NCBI GenBank assembly: GCA_004144865.1
Contig: SEAY01000012.1
Location: 1-51,331 of the forward strand
From: Comamonadaceae bacterium
Lineage (GTDB): Bacteria > Pseudomonadota > Gammaproteobacteria > Burkholderiales > Burkholderiaceae_C
Reading direction: 5' to 3'
DNA: 51,331 nt
Below the pieces are notes generated by a model that saw only the letters and a list, made by a program, of their open reading frames with translations, was not told the origin of the DNA and searched no databases. Position numbers and translations under genes: made by a program. Positions 27,162 to 38,917 of the stretch are shown here, in pieces (positions within the stretch are counted from its first letter, which is position 1; each line of letters begins with the position of its first letter).

Positions 27162-27175
27162 GGCATTTTTATGCC
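27162..27175. promoter_or_regulatory. GGCAT-TTTT-ATGCC dyad in the kdp leader region
   Basis: Lies in the 120-base gap between kup and the first kdp reading frame. The region is T-richer than its surroundings (TTTTT, TTTGTTT, GTATTTG), as is seen for KdpE target regions, but no consensus is certain. Alternatively a weak hairpin after kup. Confidence 0.3.
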
Positions 27176-27245
27176 GGCGGCCCGGCTTTGTTTCCCGTAT
27201 TTGCGGCTCGTTGCCGACACTGCGCCTCCTGACTGAGGAGGTGCC

Positions 27246-27350
27246 ATGGATTTCGTCTTCCTGATTCTCGGCGCTGCGCTGTGGGGCCTGATGGTCCTGC
27301 TCGCGCGCGGCCTGGCGGCCCTCGCGCCGCAGCCCGGAGGCCGCCCATGA
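27246..27350 (+). CDS. 34-residue single-helix membrane peptide leading the kdp operon
   Basis: MDFVFLILGAALWGLMVLLA is one hydrophobic helix, followed by a short tail [15 protein letters not shown] strong SD (GAGGAGGT) stands four bases before the ATG. Its stop TGA overlaps the kdpF start (ATGA), so it is translated with the operon. It resembles KdpF in size and type but is a separate frame. Function is not known to me; by position it may stabilise or tune the KdpFABC complex. Confidence 0.65.
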   Translation: MDFVFLILGAALWGLMVLLARGLAALAPQPGGRP

Positions 27351-27445
27351 TCGCCACCGCCACCCTCTACGGACTCGGCGGCTTCTGCGCCCTGCTGCTG
27401 CTGGCCTACTTGGTCTACGCGCTGATCCGCGCGGAGGAGTTCTGA
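27347..27445 (+). CDS. kdpF: K+-transporting ATPase subunit KdpF
   Basis: 32 residues: a single hydrophobic helix ending in [11 protein letters not shown], the typical KdpF finish (Y.L..PE.F). KdpF stabilises the KdpABC complex. It overlaps the small leader gene by four bases and ends one base before the kdpA ATG. Confidence 0.85.
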   Translation: MIATATLYGLGGFCALLLLAYLVYALIRAEEF

Positions 27446-27446
27446 C

Positions 27447-29246
27447 ATGGACGCTTCCGCCTGGGGCCTGCTGGCGCTGTTCCTCGCGCTGTTGCTGGCC
27501 ATCGCCTGGCCGCTCGGCCGCTGGATGGCCGTGCTGCTGGAGGACCGCCATCCGCAGTGGATGCGGCGCATCGAGGCACCGCTGTACCGCGCCGCCGGCA
27601 TCGACGCCGGCCAATCGATGCCATGGCAACGCTACGCGATCGCGCTGCTCGCCTTCAACGGCGTGGGCGTCCTGTTCGTCTATGCGCTGCAGCGGCTGCA
27701 GCACTGGCTGCCGCTGAATCCTGCCGGCATGCCGGCGGTCTCGGCCGACTCCTCGTTCAACACGGCGGTGAGCTTCGCCACCAACACCAACTGGCAGGGC
27801 TACGGCGGCGAAGCGACGATGGGCTACCTGGTGCAGATGCTGGGACTGGCCGGGCAGAACTTCCTGTCCGCCGCCACCGGCATCGCCGTCGCCGTCGCGC
27901 TGATCCGCGGCTTCGCGGCGCGTTCCGCAGCGGGCGTCGGAAACTTCTGGGCGGACATGGTGCGCATCACGGCCTGGCTGCTGGTGCCGCTGTCCTTCGT
28001 GATCGCGCTGTTCGTGGCGAGCCAGGGCACGCTGCAGAACTTCTCCGCCTACCAGGAGGTGCAGACGCTGGAGACCATGACCTGGCAGCAGCCCAAGGCC
28101 GGCCCGGACGGCCAACCCCTCAAGGACGCCCAGGGCAACCCGGTAATGGTGGAGGCCAAGGGGGCGACGCAGACACTGGCCATGGGGCCGGTGGCCTCGC
28201 AGCTCGCCATCAAGATGCTGGGCACCAACGGCGGAGGATTCTTCAACGCCAACTCGGCGCATCCCTTCGAGAACCCGAACGCCTGGACCAACCTGGTGCA
28301 GATGCTGGCCATCTTCGTCATTCCCGCCGGCCTGTGCTTCACCTTCGGCCGCGGCGTGGGCGACCTGCGGCAAGGCTGGGCCGTACTCGGCGCCATGACG
28401 GCGATGTTCGTGGTGGCCGTGGTGGTGGTCACGGCTTCGGAGCAGGCAGGCAATCCGCGCCTCGCGGCGCTCGGGGCGGACATGATGGCCAGCGGCGCGC
28501 AGGCGGGCGGCAACATGGAGGGCAAGGAGGTGCGCTTCGGCACCAACGCCTCCGCCCTGTTCGCCGCCATCACCACGGCGGCCTCCTGCGGCGCGGTGAA
28601 TTCCATGCACGACTCCTACACGCCCCTGGGCGGCATGGTGCCGCTGGTACTGATGCAACTGGGCGAGGTGGTGTTCGGCGGCGTGGGCACCGGCCTCTAC
28701 GGCATGCTGGTGTTCGCCATCCTGGCCGTCTTCATAGCGGGGCTGATGATAGGCCGCACGCCGGAATACCTGGGCAAGAAGATCGAAGGCTACGAGATGA
28801 AGCTCACCTCGGTGGCCGTCCTCGTCACGCCGGTCGTCGTGCTGGTGGGAACCGCCATCGCGGTGGCGGCCGATCCGGGCAGGGCGGGGGTCGCCAACCC
28901 TGGCGCCCACGGCTTCAGCGAGATCCTCTACGCCCTCACTTCCGCAGGCAACAACAATGGCAGCGCGTTCGCCGGGCTGTCCGCCAACACGCCCTTCTAC
29001 AACACGCTGCTGGGGCTGGCCATGTGGCTGGGCCGCTTCGGCGTAATCGTGCCGGTGCTGGCCATCGCCGGGTCGCTGGCGGCCAAGAAGAAGCTGCCGG
29101 TGACGGCCGGCACCATGCCCACGCATGGGCCGCTGTTCGTCTCCCTCCTGGTCGGCACGGTGCTGCTGGTCGGCCTTCTCAACTACGTGCCTTCGCTGGC
29201 GCTGGGCCCGGTGATCGAACACCTGGTGCTCTGGAACGGCAGGTAA
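27447..29246 (+). CDS. kdpA: K+-transporting ATPase subunit KdpA
   Basis: 599 residues, about 10 TM helices, related to SKT channel proteins. Four pore-loop signatures are visible: [56 protein letters not shown] and [14 protein letters not shown]. KdpA binds and passes K+ with micromolar affinity. GGAGGAG is 10-12 bases before ATG, inside kdpF. Confidence 0.97.
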   Translation: MDASAWGLLALFLALLLAIAWPLGRWMAVLLEDRHPQWMRRIEAPLYRAAGIDAGQSMPWQRYAIALLAFNGVGVLFVYALQRLQHWLPLNPAGMPAVSADSSFNTAVSFATNTNWQGYGGEATMGYLVQMLGLAGQNFLSAATGIAVAVALIRGFAARSAAGVGNFWADMVRITAWLLVPLSFVIALFVASQGTLQNFSAYQEVQTLETMTWQQPKAGPDGQPLKDAQGNPVMVEAKGATQTLAMGPVASQLAIKMLGTNGGGFFNANSAHPFENPNAWTNLVQMLAIFVIPAGLCFTFGRGVGDLRQGWAVLGAMTAMFVVAVVVVTASEQAGNPRLAALGADMMASGAQAGGNMEGKEVRFGTNASALFAAITTAASCGAVNSMHDSYTPLGGMVPLVLMQLGEVVFGGVGTGLYGMLVFAILAVFIAGLMIGRTPEYLGKKIEGYEMKLTSVAVLVTPVVVLVGTAIAVAADPGRAGVANPGAHGFSEILYALTSAGNNNGSAFAGLSANTPFYNTLLGLAMWLGRFGVIVPVLAIAGSLAAKKKLPVTAGTMPTHGPLFVSLLVGTVLLVGLLNYVPSLALGPVIEHLVLWNGR

Positions 29247-29256
29247 GGACATTCAC

Positions 29257-31347
<2,091 letters not shown>

Positions 31348-31357
31348 AGGAACTTCC

Positions 31358-31945
31358 ATGAACGACAAACAAACCCTGCTGCGGCCGCTGCTCGTGACCT
31401 TCACGGCGCTGTCCGTCCTGATCGGCGTGGCCTACCCACTGGCGGTGACCGGCGCTGCGCAGGTCTTGTTCCCCGAACAGGCGGCCGGCAGCCTCGTGCA
31501 CAAGGACGGCAAGCCGGTCGGCTCCGCGCTGATCGGCCAGAGCTTCAGCGACCCGAAGCACTTCTGGGGCCGGCCTTCGGCGACGGGGCCGATGCCGTAC
31601 AACGCCGCGGCTTCATCCGGCTCCAACCAGGGCCCCCTGAATCCCGCGCTGGCCGATGCGGTGAAGGTCCGCATCGAGGCACTGCGCGCCGCCGACCCGG
31701 GCAACGCGGCGCCGGTGCCGATCGACCTCGTCACCGCGTCCGCGAGCGGCCTGGACCCGCATATCACCCCCGCGGCGGCCCGCTACCAGGCCGCGCGCGT
31801 CGCCCGCTTCCGCGGCCTGCCGACGGAGGCCGTGGCGGCCCTGGTGGAGCGGCATGTGGAGTCGCCCTGGCTGCCGCTGATCGGCGAGCCGCACGTGAAC
31901 GTGCTGCGCCTGAACCTGGCGCTGAAAGCGCTGCGCGGCTCTTGA
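31358..31945 (+). CDS. kdpC: K+-transporting ATPase subunit KdpC
   Basis: 195 residues: one N-terminal TM helix (residues about 10-30) and a periplasmic domain with [20 protein letters not shown] and [13 protein letters not shown], both family signatures. Assists complex assembly and ATP affinity. It is followed by an 83-base gap before kdpD in which I see no hairpin, only the predicted kdpD -10. Confidence 0.96.
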   Translation: MNDKQTLLRPLLVTFTALSVLIGVAYPLAVTGAAQVLFPEQAAGSLVHKDGKPVGSALIGQSFSDPKHFWGRPSATGPMPYNAAASSGSNQGPLNPALADAVKVRIEALRAADPGNAAPVPIDLVTASASGLDPHITPAAARYQAARVARFRGLPTEAVAALVERHVESPWLPLIGEPHVNVLRLNLALKALRGS

Positions 31946-32016
31946 TGCGCTCCCTGCACTCCGACGACGGGAATCGAGGGCCGCTCCTCGCCGTGCCCGC
32001 GTCGCCCACGGGATGC

Positions 32017-32022
32017 TAGGCT
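32017..32022 (+). promoter_or_regulatory. Predicted -10 element for kdpD (leaderless start)
   Basis: TAGGCT-GAGCGC-ATG: six-base gap, no SD. Suggests a separate constitutive promoter for the sensor/regulator pair kdpDE. Confidence 0.35.
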
Positions 32023-32028
32023 GAGCGC

Positions 32029-34728
32029 ATGGCGATCGCCGCCGACCAGCGCCCCGACCCCGACCAGCTGCTTGCGCAGATGCGCGATCAGGAGGAGCGC
32101 GCGCGCCGCGGCCGGCTGCGGATCTACTTCGGCGCCAGCGCCGGCGTGGGCAAGACCTTCGCCATGCTGGGCGCCGCGCGGCGCGAGCACCAGGCGGGCC
32201 GCGACGTCGTGATCGGCCTGGTGGAGACGCACGGCCGCAGCGAAACCGCGCAGCTGGCCGAGGGGCTGCCCCGCCTGCCGCTGCGCGAGCTGCCCTACCG
32301 CGAGCGCACGCTGCAGGAATTCGACATCGACGCGGCGCTCGCGCGCAAGCCCGCCATCCTGCTGGTGGACGAACTGGCGCACTCCAACGTGCCCGGCTCG
32401 CGCCACCCGAAGCGCTGGCAGGACGTGCAGGAGCTGCTGGACGCCGGCATCGACGTCTGGTCCACGCTCAACGTGCAGCACCTGGAGAGCCTGAACGACA
32501 CGGTGGGCGCCATCACCGGCATCCGGGTGCACGAGACGGTCCCCGACACCGTGCTGGACGCGGCCGACGAAGTGGTCCTGGTGGACGTGACGCCGGACGA
32601 ACTGATCGCGCGACTGAAGGCGGGCAAGGTGTACATCCCGCAGCAGGCGGAGCGCGCGACGCAGAACTTCTTCCGCAAGGGCAACCTGATCGCCTTGCGC
32701 GAGATCGCGCTGCGGCGCACCGCGGAGCACGTGGAAGACGACGTGCGCAGCTATCGGGTGGAGCAGTCGATCGCGCCGGTGTGGAACACGGAAGGGGCCC
32801 TGCTCGCCTGTATCGGTCCGCGCGAGGGGGCGGAGCGCGTGGTGCGCTCCGCGGCGCGCCTGGCCGGCCAGCTCAACGTGCGCTGGCACGCCGCCTATGC
32901 CGAGACGCCGCAGCTGCGCCGCTTGCCGGCAGTCGAGCGCGATCGCATTCTTGCCGTGCTCAAGCTCGCCGAGGAACTTGGCGCGGGCACCGCGGTGCTG
33001 GCGGGGCCGGACGCGGCCGGCGAACTGGTCGCACACGCGCAGCGGCTCAATTGCGCGGCGCTGGTGGTGGGGCGACCCGAGGCGCCGCGCCCGCCGTGGG
33101 CCCCGGCGCGGGCCAGCATGACGCGGCGCTTGGCCACACTCGCACCGGCGCTGGACATCGTGGAGGTCGGCGGCAGCGGCAGCAGCCGCCGGCTCGCGCG
33201 CCTCGCCGCCGCCGGAGCGGGCGAGGCGGAGGAGGCGGGCTGGCTGGAGCGGGCCCCGAGCTACGCCTGGGCGGCGGCGGCGAGCGTGGCCGTCACGCTC
33301 GCGGCGACGCCCCTGCGCCACTACCTCGACCTCGCGAACATCGTGATGCTGTTCCTGCTGGCCACCGTGGGCGTCGCGCTGCGCTTCGGGCGCGGACCGG
33401 CCGCGCTGGCGGCCTGCCTGAACGTGGCCGCCTTCGATTTCTTCTTCGTACCGCCGCGCTGGTCCTTCGCCGTCAGCGACGTGCAGTACCTGGTGACCTT
33501 CGGCGTGATGCTGGTGGTGGGGCTGCTCACCGGCCAGCTCACCGCCGGCCTGCGGTTCCAGGCGCGCATCTCCGCCAGCCGCGAGCGCCGCGTGCAGCTG
33601 CTGTTCGAGCTCACGCGCGATCTGTCGGCGGCCCTGCTCGCCGCGCAGGTGGTGGAGCTGGGCGAGGCCGCCGTGCGGCGCCATTTCGGCGGCCTGGCGC
33701 TGGTGCTCGCGACCGATGCGCGCGATGAACTGGTCCAGCCGGCGGCGGCGCCCCCTGGCTTCGACGCGAGCGTCGCCGACTGGGCGTTCCGCAACGCACA
33801 GCCGGCGGGCCTGGCCACCAGCACGCTGGCCGCGCAGGCCTGGCACTACGTGCCGCTGCAGGCGCCGATGCGGGTGCGCGGCGTGCTGGCCCTGCGGCCC
33901 GGCCATCCACGCTGGCTGCTGATCCCCGAGCAGCGCCAGCAGCTCGATACCCTGGCGCGGCAGATCGCGATCGCGCTGGAGCGCGTGCACTACGTGGAGA
34001 TCGCGCAGCGAGCGGTAGTCGACATGGAGTCCGAGCGCCTGCGCAACGCCTTGCTGGCGGCGATTTCGCACGACGTGCGCACCCCGCTCACGGCCCTGAT
34101 CGGACTGGCGGAATCGTTGCGGCAGGCGCAGCCTCCGCTGGCCGGCGCGCAGGCGGAAGCGGCGCAGGCCATCGCCGACCAGGCGCGGCAACTCGCGACG
34201 CTGGTCTCCAACTTGCTGGAGATGGCGCGGCTGCAGAGCGGCAACGTCCGGCTTCGCATGGAGTGGCAGTCGCTGGAAGAGGTGGTGGGCTCCGCACTGC
34301 GCAGCGTGCGCGCCGCGCTCGGCGACCTGCAGGTCCTGGTGGACCTCCCGCCCGACCTGCCGCTGGTGGAGTTCGACGCCGTACTGGTCGAGCGGGTCCT
34401 GGTGAACCTGCTGGAGAACGCGGCGAAGTACGGCGCGCCGCCGGTGGAGATCTATGCGCGCGCCGAGGCCGATGCGCTGGTGGTGCGGATCCGCGACCAC
34501 GGGCCCGGCCTGCCCGCGGCCTTGCAAGGGCGCGAACAGATCCTGTTCGAGAAGTTCACCCGCGGCGAGCCCGAATCCGCGCGGCCCGGCGTGGGCTTGG
34601 GGCTGGCCATCTGCAAGGCCGTGATGGACGCCCATCGCGGGAGCATCCACGCCGCCAATGCCGCAGGCGGCGGGGCAGAATTCAGCTTTCGGCTGCCGCG
34701 GCGTCCGCCGCCGTCCGTACCAGACTGA
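32029..34728 (+). CDS. kdpD: Sensor histidine kinase KdpD
   Basis: 899 residues with the full KdpD layout. The N-terminal KdpD domain has a Walker A, GASAGVGKTF, at 35; a USP-like domain follows (about 250-365); four TM helices lie at about 400-500; a GAF-like segment comes next; HisKA has phospho-acceptor His681 in ISHDVRTPL; and HATPase_c has NLLENAAKYG and GLGLAIC. It senses K+ limitation and ionic strength and phosphorylates KdpE. Known in E. coli to be stimulated by PtsN; ptsN is in this window. Confidence 0.97.
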   Translation: MAIAADQRPDPDQLLAQMRDQEERARRGRLRIYFGASAGVGKTFAMLGAARREHQAGRDVVIGLVETHGRSETAQLAEGLPRLPLRELPYRERTLQEFDIDAALARKPAILLVDELAHSNVPGSRHPKRWQDVQELLDAGIDVWSTLNVQHLESLNDTVGAITGIRVHETVPDTVLDAADEVVLVDVTPDELIARLKAGKVYIPQQAERATQNFFRKGNLIALREIALRRTAEHVEDDVRSYRVEQSIAPVWNTEGALLACIGPREGAERVVRSAARLAGQLNVRWHAAYAETPQLRRLPAVERDRILAVLKLAEELGAGTAVLAGPDAAGELVAHAQRLNCAALVVGRPEAPRPPWAPARASMTRRLATLAPALDIVEVGGSGSSRRLARLAAAGAGEAEEAGWLERAPSYAWAAAASVAVTLAATPLRHYLDLANIVMLFLLATVGVALRFGRGPAALAACLNVAAFDFFFVPPRWSFAVSDVQYLVTFGVMLVVGLLTGQLTAGLRFQARISASRERRVQLLFELTRDLSAALLAAQVVELGEAAVRRHFGGLALVLATDARDELVQPAAAPPGFDASVADWAFRNAQPAGLATSTLAAQAWHYVPLQAPMRVRGVLALRPGHPRWLLIPEQRQQLDTLARQIAIALERVHYVEIAQRAVVDMESERLRNALLAAISHDVRTPLTALIGLAESLRQAQPPLAGAQAEAAQAIADQARQLATLVSNLLEMARLQSGNVRLRMEWQSLEEVVGSALRSVRAALGDLQVLVDLPPDLPLVEFDAVLVERVLVNLLENAAKYGAPPVEIYARAEADALVVRIRDHGPGLPAALQGREQILFEKFTRGEPESARPGVGLGLAICKAVMDAHRGSIHAANAAGGGAEFSFRLPRRPPPSVPD

Positions 34729-34731
34729 ACC

Positions 34732-35436
34732 ATGCCCGCACCCGTCGCCGTCATCATCGAGGACGAGCCGCAGATCCGCCGCTTCGTGCGCGCTGCTCTG
34801 GAGGCCGAGGGCTGGCAGGTGCACGAGGCCGACGATCTGAAGCGCGGACTGGTCGAGGCCGGAACGCGCAAGCCCGACCTGCTGGTGCTGGACCTCGGCC
34901 TGCCCGATGGCGACGGCAGCGAGCTGATCCGCGATGTGCGCGGCTGGTCGGCTGTCCCCATCATCGTGCTGTCCGCGCGCAGCGACGAGAGCGACAAGAT
35001 CGCAGCGCTCGACGCCGGCGCCGACGACTACCTGACCAAGCCCTTCGGCGTGGGCGAACTGCTCGCGCGGGTGCGTGCCAACCTGCGGCGCCCGCGGACC
35101 GCTGCGGGCGAAGGCGAAGCCGAGGACCCCGTGTTCCGTTTCGGCGAGATCGAGATGGATCGCCAGGCGCGTGTCGTGCGCCGCGCCGGCCGTGAGGTGC
35201 ACCTGACGCCCATCGAATACCGGTTGCTCTCGGTGTTGACGGCCCATGCCGGCCGGGTGCTGACGCACCGGCAGCTGCTGCGCGAAGTCTGGGGCCCGTC
35301 GCATGCCGACCAGACCCATTACCTGCGCATCTACATGGGCCACCTGCGGCAGAAGCTCGAGGCCGACCCGGCCCAGCCGCGCCACCTGCTGACCGAGACG
35401 GCCGTCGGGTACCGGTTGGTGCTGCAGCCCGCTTAA
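34732..35436 (+). CDS. kdpE: Response regulator KdpE
   Basis: 234 residues: receiver domain with phospho-acceptor Asp54 (LLVLDLGLPDG) and Lys in YLTKPFG, then an OmpR/PhoB winged helix (LTPIEYRLLSVL, THYLRIYMGHLRQKLE). Activates kdpFABC when K+ is low. It begins three bases after kdpD. Confidence 0.97.
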   Translation: MPAPVAVIIEDEPQIRRFVRAALEAEGWQVHEADDLKRGLVEAGTRKPDLLVLDLGLPDGDGSELIRDVRGWSAVPIIVLSARSDESDKIAALDAGADDYLTKPFGVGELLARVRANLRRPRTAAGEGEAEDPVFRFGEIEMDRQARVVRRAGREVHLTPIEYRLLSVLTAHAGRVLTHRQLLREVWGPSHADQTHYLRIYMGHLRQKLEADPAQPRHLLTETAVGYRLVLQPA

Positions 35437-35489
35437 GACTCGCTGCCGCCGGTGGTACCCTTTGGTGCCGCCGGGCTGCGGAGAGGAAC

Positions 35490-36950
35490 ATGACGGACAC
35501 CGGGGACTTCGACGTGGTGGTGGTCGGCGCCGGCCTGTCCGGCGTCGCGGCAGCGCATTACCTGCGCACCCGGTGCCCGCGCGAGCGCTTCGTGATCCTC
35601 GAGGGCCGCGACGCGATCGGCGGCACCTGGGACCTGTTCCGCTATCCCGGCGTGCGTTCCGATTCCGACATGTTCACCCTGGGCTACAGCTTCCGGCCGT
35701 GGACCAGCGATGCGGCCATCGCGCAGGGTGCGGACATCCGCGACTACATCCGGGACACCGCGCGCGCCGAGGGCGTGCTGCCGCACATCCGCTTCGGCCA
35801 CCGCGTCCAGGCGGCCCACTGGGATTCCTCGCAGGCGCAGTGGACCCTCGAGGCGGAAAGCGGCGGCCAGCCGGTGCGCTTCACCTGCCGCTTCGTCTTC
35901 TTCTGCAGCGGCTACTACGACTACGGGCGCGGCCACGATCCCGAGTTTCCCGGGCGCGATCAGTTCCGCGGCCGCATCGTGCATCCGCAGCAGTGGCCGC
36001 AGGACCTGGACTGCGCCGGCAAGCGGGTGGTGGTGATCGGCAGCGGCGCCACGGCCGTCACGCTGCTGCCGGCACTTGCTGCGCAGGCGCGGCACGTCAC
36101 CCTGTTGCAGCGCTCGCCCAGCTACATCATCGCGATCCCCGGGCGGGACGCGGTCGGTCGCGCCTTGCAGTCCGTGTTGCCGCGCAAGCTCGCTTACTGG
36201 CTGATTCGCTGGAAGAACATCGCGCTGTCCACCTTGCTGTTCCAGCTCTCGCGCCGGCGTCCCGCGGCGATGCGGCGCTGGCTGGTGCGCCAGGCGCAGC
36301 AGCGCAGCGGCGTCGAAGAGCGCCACCTGCAGCCGCAATACGACCCGTGGGACCAGCGCCTGTGCGTGGATCCGGACGCCGGCATGCTGCGCGCCCTCCG
36401 CACGGGCCGGGCCTCCATCGTCACCGACCAGATCGAAGGGTTCACGCCGCAGGGGCTGCGCCTCGCGAGCGGGCAGGAGCTGCCGGCCGACATCGTGGTC
36501 ACGGCCACCGGCCTGCGGCTGCAGATGTTCGGCGGCACGCGCCTCACGGTCGATGGCGATCCGGTGCAGGTCGCCGGGCGGCTCTCGTACAAGGGGATGA
36601 TGCTCAGTGGCGTGCCGAACCTGGCGATGTCCATGGGGTACACCAATGCATCCTGGACCCTCAAGTGCGAGCTGATCGCACGCCAGGTGTGCCGCATCCT
36701 GAACCAGATGCGCGCCACCGGCGAGGCGGTGTGCGTGCCCGTGTACGAAGGCTCCGCAGCGGATACGCGGCCGGCGCTGGACCTCACCTCCGGCTACGTG
36801 CAGCGGGCGGCCGACCACCTGCCGCGACAAGGCACGCGCAAGCCCTGGCGCATCCACCAGAACTACCTGCGGGACCTGCTGGCGCTGAAGTTCGCGCCGC
36901 TGCGCGACGGCGCACTGCGTTTCGCGCGCCGCGGCGAGACGGCCCGCTGA
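35490..36950 (+). CDS. Flavin-containing (Baeyer-Villiger-type) monooxygenase
   Basis: 486 residues. FAD-binding GAGLSG at about 12-17, NADPH-binding GSGATAV near 188, and the BVMO fingerprint FRGRIVHPQQWP (159-170; FxGxxxHxxxWP). The family inserts oxygen next to ketones or oxidises soft nucleophiles, using NADPH and FAD. Substrate is unknown. GGAGAGGA serves as SD. The next gene, a hydrolase, begins 22 bases later, so ester or lactone products may be hydrolysed by it. Confidence 0.9.
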   Translation: MTDTGDFDVVVVGAGLSGVAAAHYLRTRCPRERFVILEGRDAIGGTWDLFRYPGVRSDSDMFTLGYSFRPWTSDAAIAQGADIRDYIRDTARAEGVLPHIRFGHRVQAAHWDSSQAQWTLEAESGGQPVRFTCRFVFFCSGYYDYGRGHDPEFPGRDQFRGRIVHPQQWPQDLDCAGKRVVVIGSGATAVTLLPALAAQARHVTLLQRSPSYIIAIPGRDAVGRALQSVLPRKLAYWLIRWKNIALSTLLFQLSRRRPAAMRRWLVRQAQQRSGVEERHLQPQYDPWDQRLCVDPDAGMLRALRTGRASIVTDQIEGFTPQGLRLASGQELPADIVVTATGLRLQMFGGTRLTVDGDPVQVAGRLSYKGMMLSGVPNLAMSMGYTNASWTLKCELIARQVCRILNQMRATGEAVCVPVYEGSAADTRPALDLTSGYVQRAADHLPRQGTRKPWRIHQNYLRDLLALKFAPLRDGALRFARRGETAR

Positions 36951-36972
36951 AGAATGTGAGACAAGGACGACG

Positions 36973-37926
36973 ATGGACCTGCTGTTGACGGTGTTCCTGG
37001 CGCTTGCCGCCCTGCTGGCGGTGCTGGCCCTTTTCACCTGGTTCGTGGCCCGGCGCATCGCCGCGCATTTCCGCGCGCCTGGGCAATGGATGGAAGTGGA
37101 CGGGGAGCGCCTGCACTACCGCAGCTTCGGCGAGGGCCCGCCGATCGTGCTGGTGCACGGCCTGGCCGGCGAATCGCGCAATTTCGACTACCTGCCGCTG
37201 GCGGAGCTGGCCAGGCGCTGGCGCCTGGTGCTGGTGGACCGTCCCGGCTCCGGCCATTCGCCGCGGCGCGACCCGGTGAATGCCTCCATCGCGCGGCAGG
37301 CCCGCCTCGTGGCGGGCTTCATCCGCGCCATGGATTTCGATCGCCCGCCGCTGCTGGTGGGCCATTCGCTGGGAGGCGCCATCGCGCTCAGTGTCGCTCT
37401 GCAGGAGCCGCATTGCATCGCGGGGCTCGGCCTCATCGCGCCGCTCACGCATTTCGATCCGCGCGTGCCGCGTCCCTTTCGCGCGATGGCGATCCGCCGG
37501 CCCTGGTTGCGGCGGCTGTTCGCGCACACGCTCTCGGTGCCGGTGGCGATCGCCAACACGCCGGCCGTGCTGGCGGCGCTGTTCGGGCCCGATCCGGCGC
37601 CGCGCGACTTCGCGCTGCGCGGCGGCGGCCTCATGAGCCTGCGGCCCGCGGCGTTCATCGCGGCGTCGGAGGACATGCGCGCGGTGGAGGAAAGCCTCGT
37701 GCCGCAACAGCAGTGCTACGGCCAGGTCCAGGTGCCCGTGCACATCCTGTACGGCGAAGGCGACCGCGTGCTGGACTGGCGGGAGCAGGGCGAGGCCGCG
37801 CGGGAGGAGATCCCGGGCGCGCAGCTGGAGGTGATTCCCGGCGGCCACATGATCCCGGTGACGGCGGCAGCCCGCACGGCGGCATGGCTGGAGGCCACGG
37901 CGCGCGCGGTGCACGGCGTTTTATGA
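36973..37926 (+). CDS. Membrane-anchored alpha/beta hydrolase
   Basis: 317 residues. An N-terminal hydrophobic helix (about 3-24) anchors the protein. An alpha/beta hydrolase fold follows: oxyanion region VLVHGLAGES, nucleophile Ser132 in GHSLGG, Asp264 in GEGDRVLDW, and His292 in GGHMIPV. Esterase, lipase or lactonase activity is likely, and the BVMO gene upstream in the same operon supports an ester or lactone substrate. AAGGA precedes the ATG. Confidence 0.88.
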   Translation: MDLLLTVFLALAALLAVLALFTWFVARRIAAHFRAPGQWMEVDGERLHYRSFGEGPPIVLVHGLAGESRNFDYLPLAELARRWRLVLVDRPGSGHSPRRDPVNASIARQARLVAGFIRAMDFDRPPLLVGHSLGGAIALSVALQEPHCIAGLGLIAPLTHFDPRVPRPFRAMAIRRPWLRRLFAHTLSVPVAIANTPAVLAALFGPDPAPRDFALRGGGLMSLRPAAFIAASEDMRAVEESLVPQQQCYGQVQVPVHILYGEGDRVLDWREQGEAAREEIPGAQLEVIPGGHMIPVTAAARTAAWLEATARAVHGVL

Positions 37927-37954
37927 GAAAGTCGCGCGAAACGCGTTGCCATCC

Positions 37955-38917
37955 ATGAACATCCTCTTCGTCGCCGACCCGCTCGAGGTCTTCAAGATCT
38001 ACAAGGACACCACGTTCTCCATGATGCGCGAGGCGCAGCGGCGCGGCCACCGCGTCGCCGCCTGCGAGCCGGGTCATCTCGGCTGGCGCTCCGGCGAGCT
38101 CGTGCATGCGCAGGTGCGCGAGATCGAGCTCACCGGTGCCGAGGAGGAGTGGTTCCAGGTGCGGCGCACCGCCACGCACGCGCTGAAGGACTTCGACGCC
38201 GTGCTGATGCGCAAGGACCCGCCCTTCGACAGCGAATACTTCTACGCCACCCACCTGCTGGAGCAGGCCGAGCGCGAGGGCGCGAAGGTCTTCAACAAGC
38301 CGGCGTCGCTGCGCGACCATCCCGAGAAGCTGGCAATCATGGAGTTCCCGCAGTTCGTCAGCCCCACGCTGGTGACCCGGCAGGCCGACGAGGTGCGCCG
38401 CTTCCACGAGGAGCACGGCGACATCATCCTCAAGCCGCTGGACGGCATGGGCGGCATGGGCATCTTCCGCGTCGGGCCGGAGGGGCTCAACCTCGGATCG
38501 ATCATCGAGACGCTCAACCACCATGGCGCCACGACGATCATGGTGCAGCGCTTCGTGCCCGAGATCTCCCAGGGCGACAAGCGCGTGCTGGTGATCGGCG
38601 GCAAGGTGGTGCCGTTCTGCCTGGCGCGGATCCCGCAGGGCAGCGAGATCCGCGGCAACCTGGCCGTGGGCGGCAAGGGCGTGTCGCTGCCGATCTCCGA
38701 GCGGGACCGTGAGATCGCGGAGACCATCGGGCCGCTGCTGGCGCAACGCGGCCTGTTGCTGATCGGCCTGGACGTCATCGGCGACTGCCTCACCGAGATC
38801 AACGTGACCAGCCCCACCTGCTTCCAGGAGATCACGCAGGACACGGGCTTCGACGTGCCGGCGATGTTCGTCGATGCGCTGGAAGAGGCGGTCGACCGCG
38901 ACCGCACCGCGATCTAG
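37955..38917 (+). CDS. gshB: Glutathione synthetase
   Basis: 320 residues, ATP-grasp. Starts MNILFVADPLEVFKIYKDTT; contains MRKDPPFD, ILKPLDGMGGMGIF (ATP lid), and the metal/ATP block EINVTSPTCFQEI. It joins gamma-glutamylcysteine and glycine. ATG 37955 is preferred over TTG 37946 because the family starts here. Its TAG stop overlaps the end of the convergent amidotransferase by four bases (CTAG). The ptsIIA-ptsH-ptsI genes often found after gshB are absent. Confidence 0.96.
   Translation: MNILFVADPLEVFKIYKDTTFSMMREAQRRGHRVAACEPGHLGWRSGELVHAQVREIELTGAEEEWFQVRRTATHALKDFDAVLMRKDPPFDSEYFYATHLLEQAEREGAKVFNKPASLRDHPEKLAIMEFPQFVSPTLVTRQADEVRRFHEEHGDIILKPLDGMGGMGIFRVGPEGLNLGSIIETLNHHGATTIMVQRFVPEISQGDKRVLVIGGKVVPFCLARIPQGSEIRGNLAVGGKGVSLPISERDREIAETIGPLLAQRGLLLIGLDVIGDCLTEINVTSPTCFQEITQDTGFDVPAMFVDALEEAVDRDRTAI

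Noticed and set aside
25140..29252. A 1370-residue open frame on the minus strand opposite kup and kdpA
   Set aside because: It lies wholly antisense to well-identified genes, has a His/Arg/Gln/Ala-rich, low-complexity composition and no motif. Long antisense frames are expected at this GC content.
31783..35385. A 1200-residue minus-strand frame opposite kdpC, kdpD and kdpE
   Set aside because: Same composition artefact; the plus-strand genes carry complete catalytic motifs.
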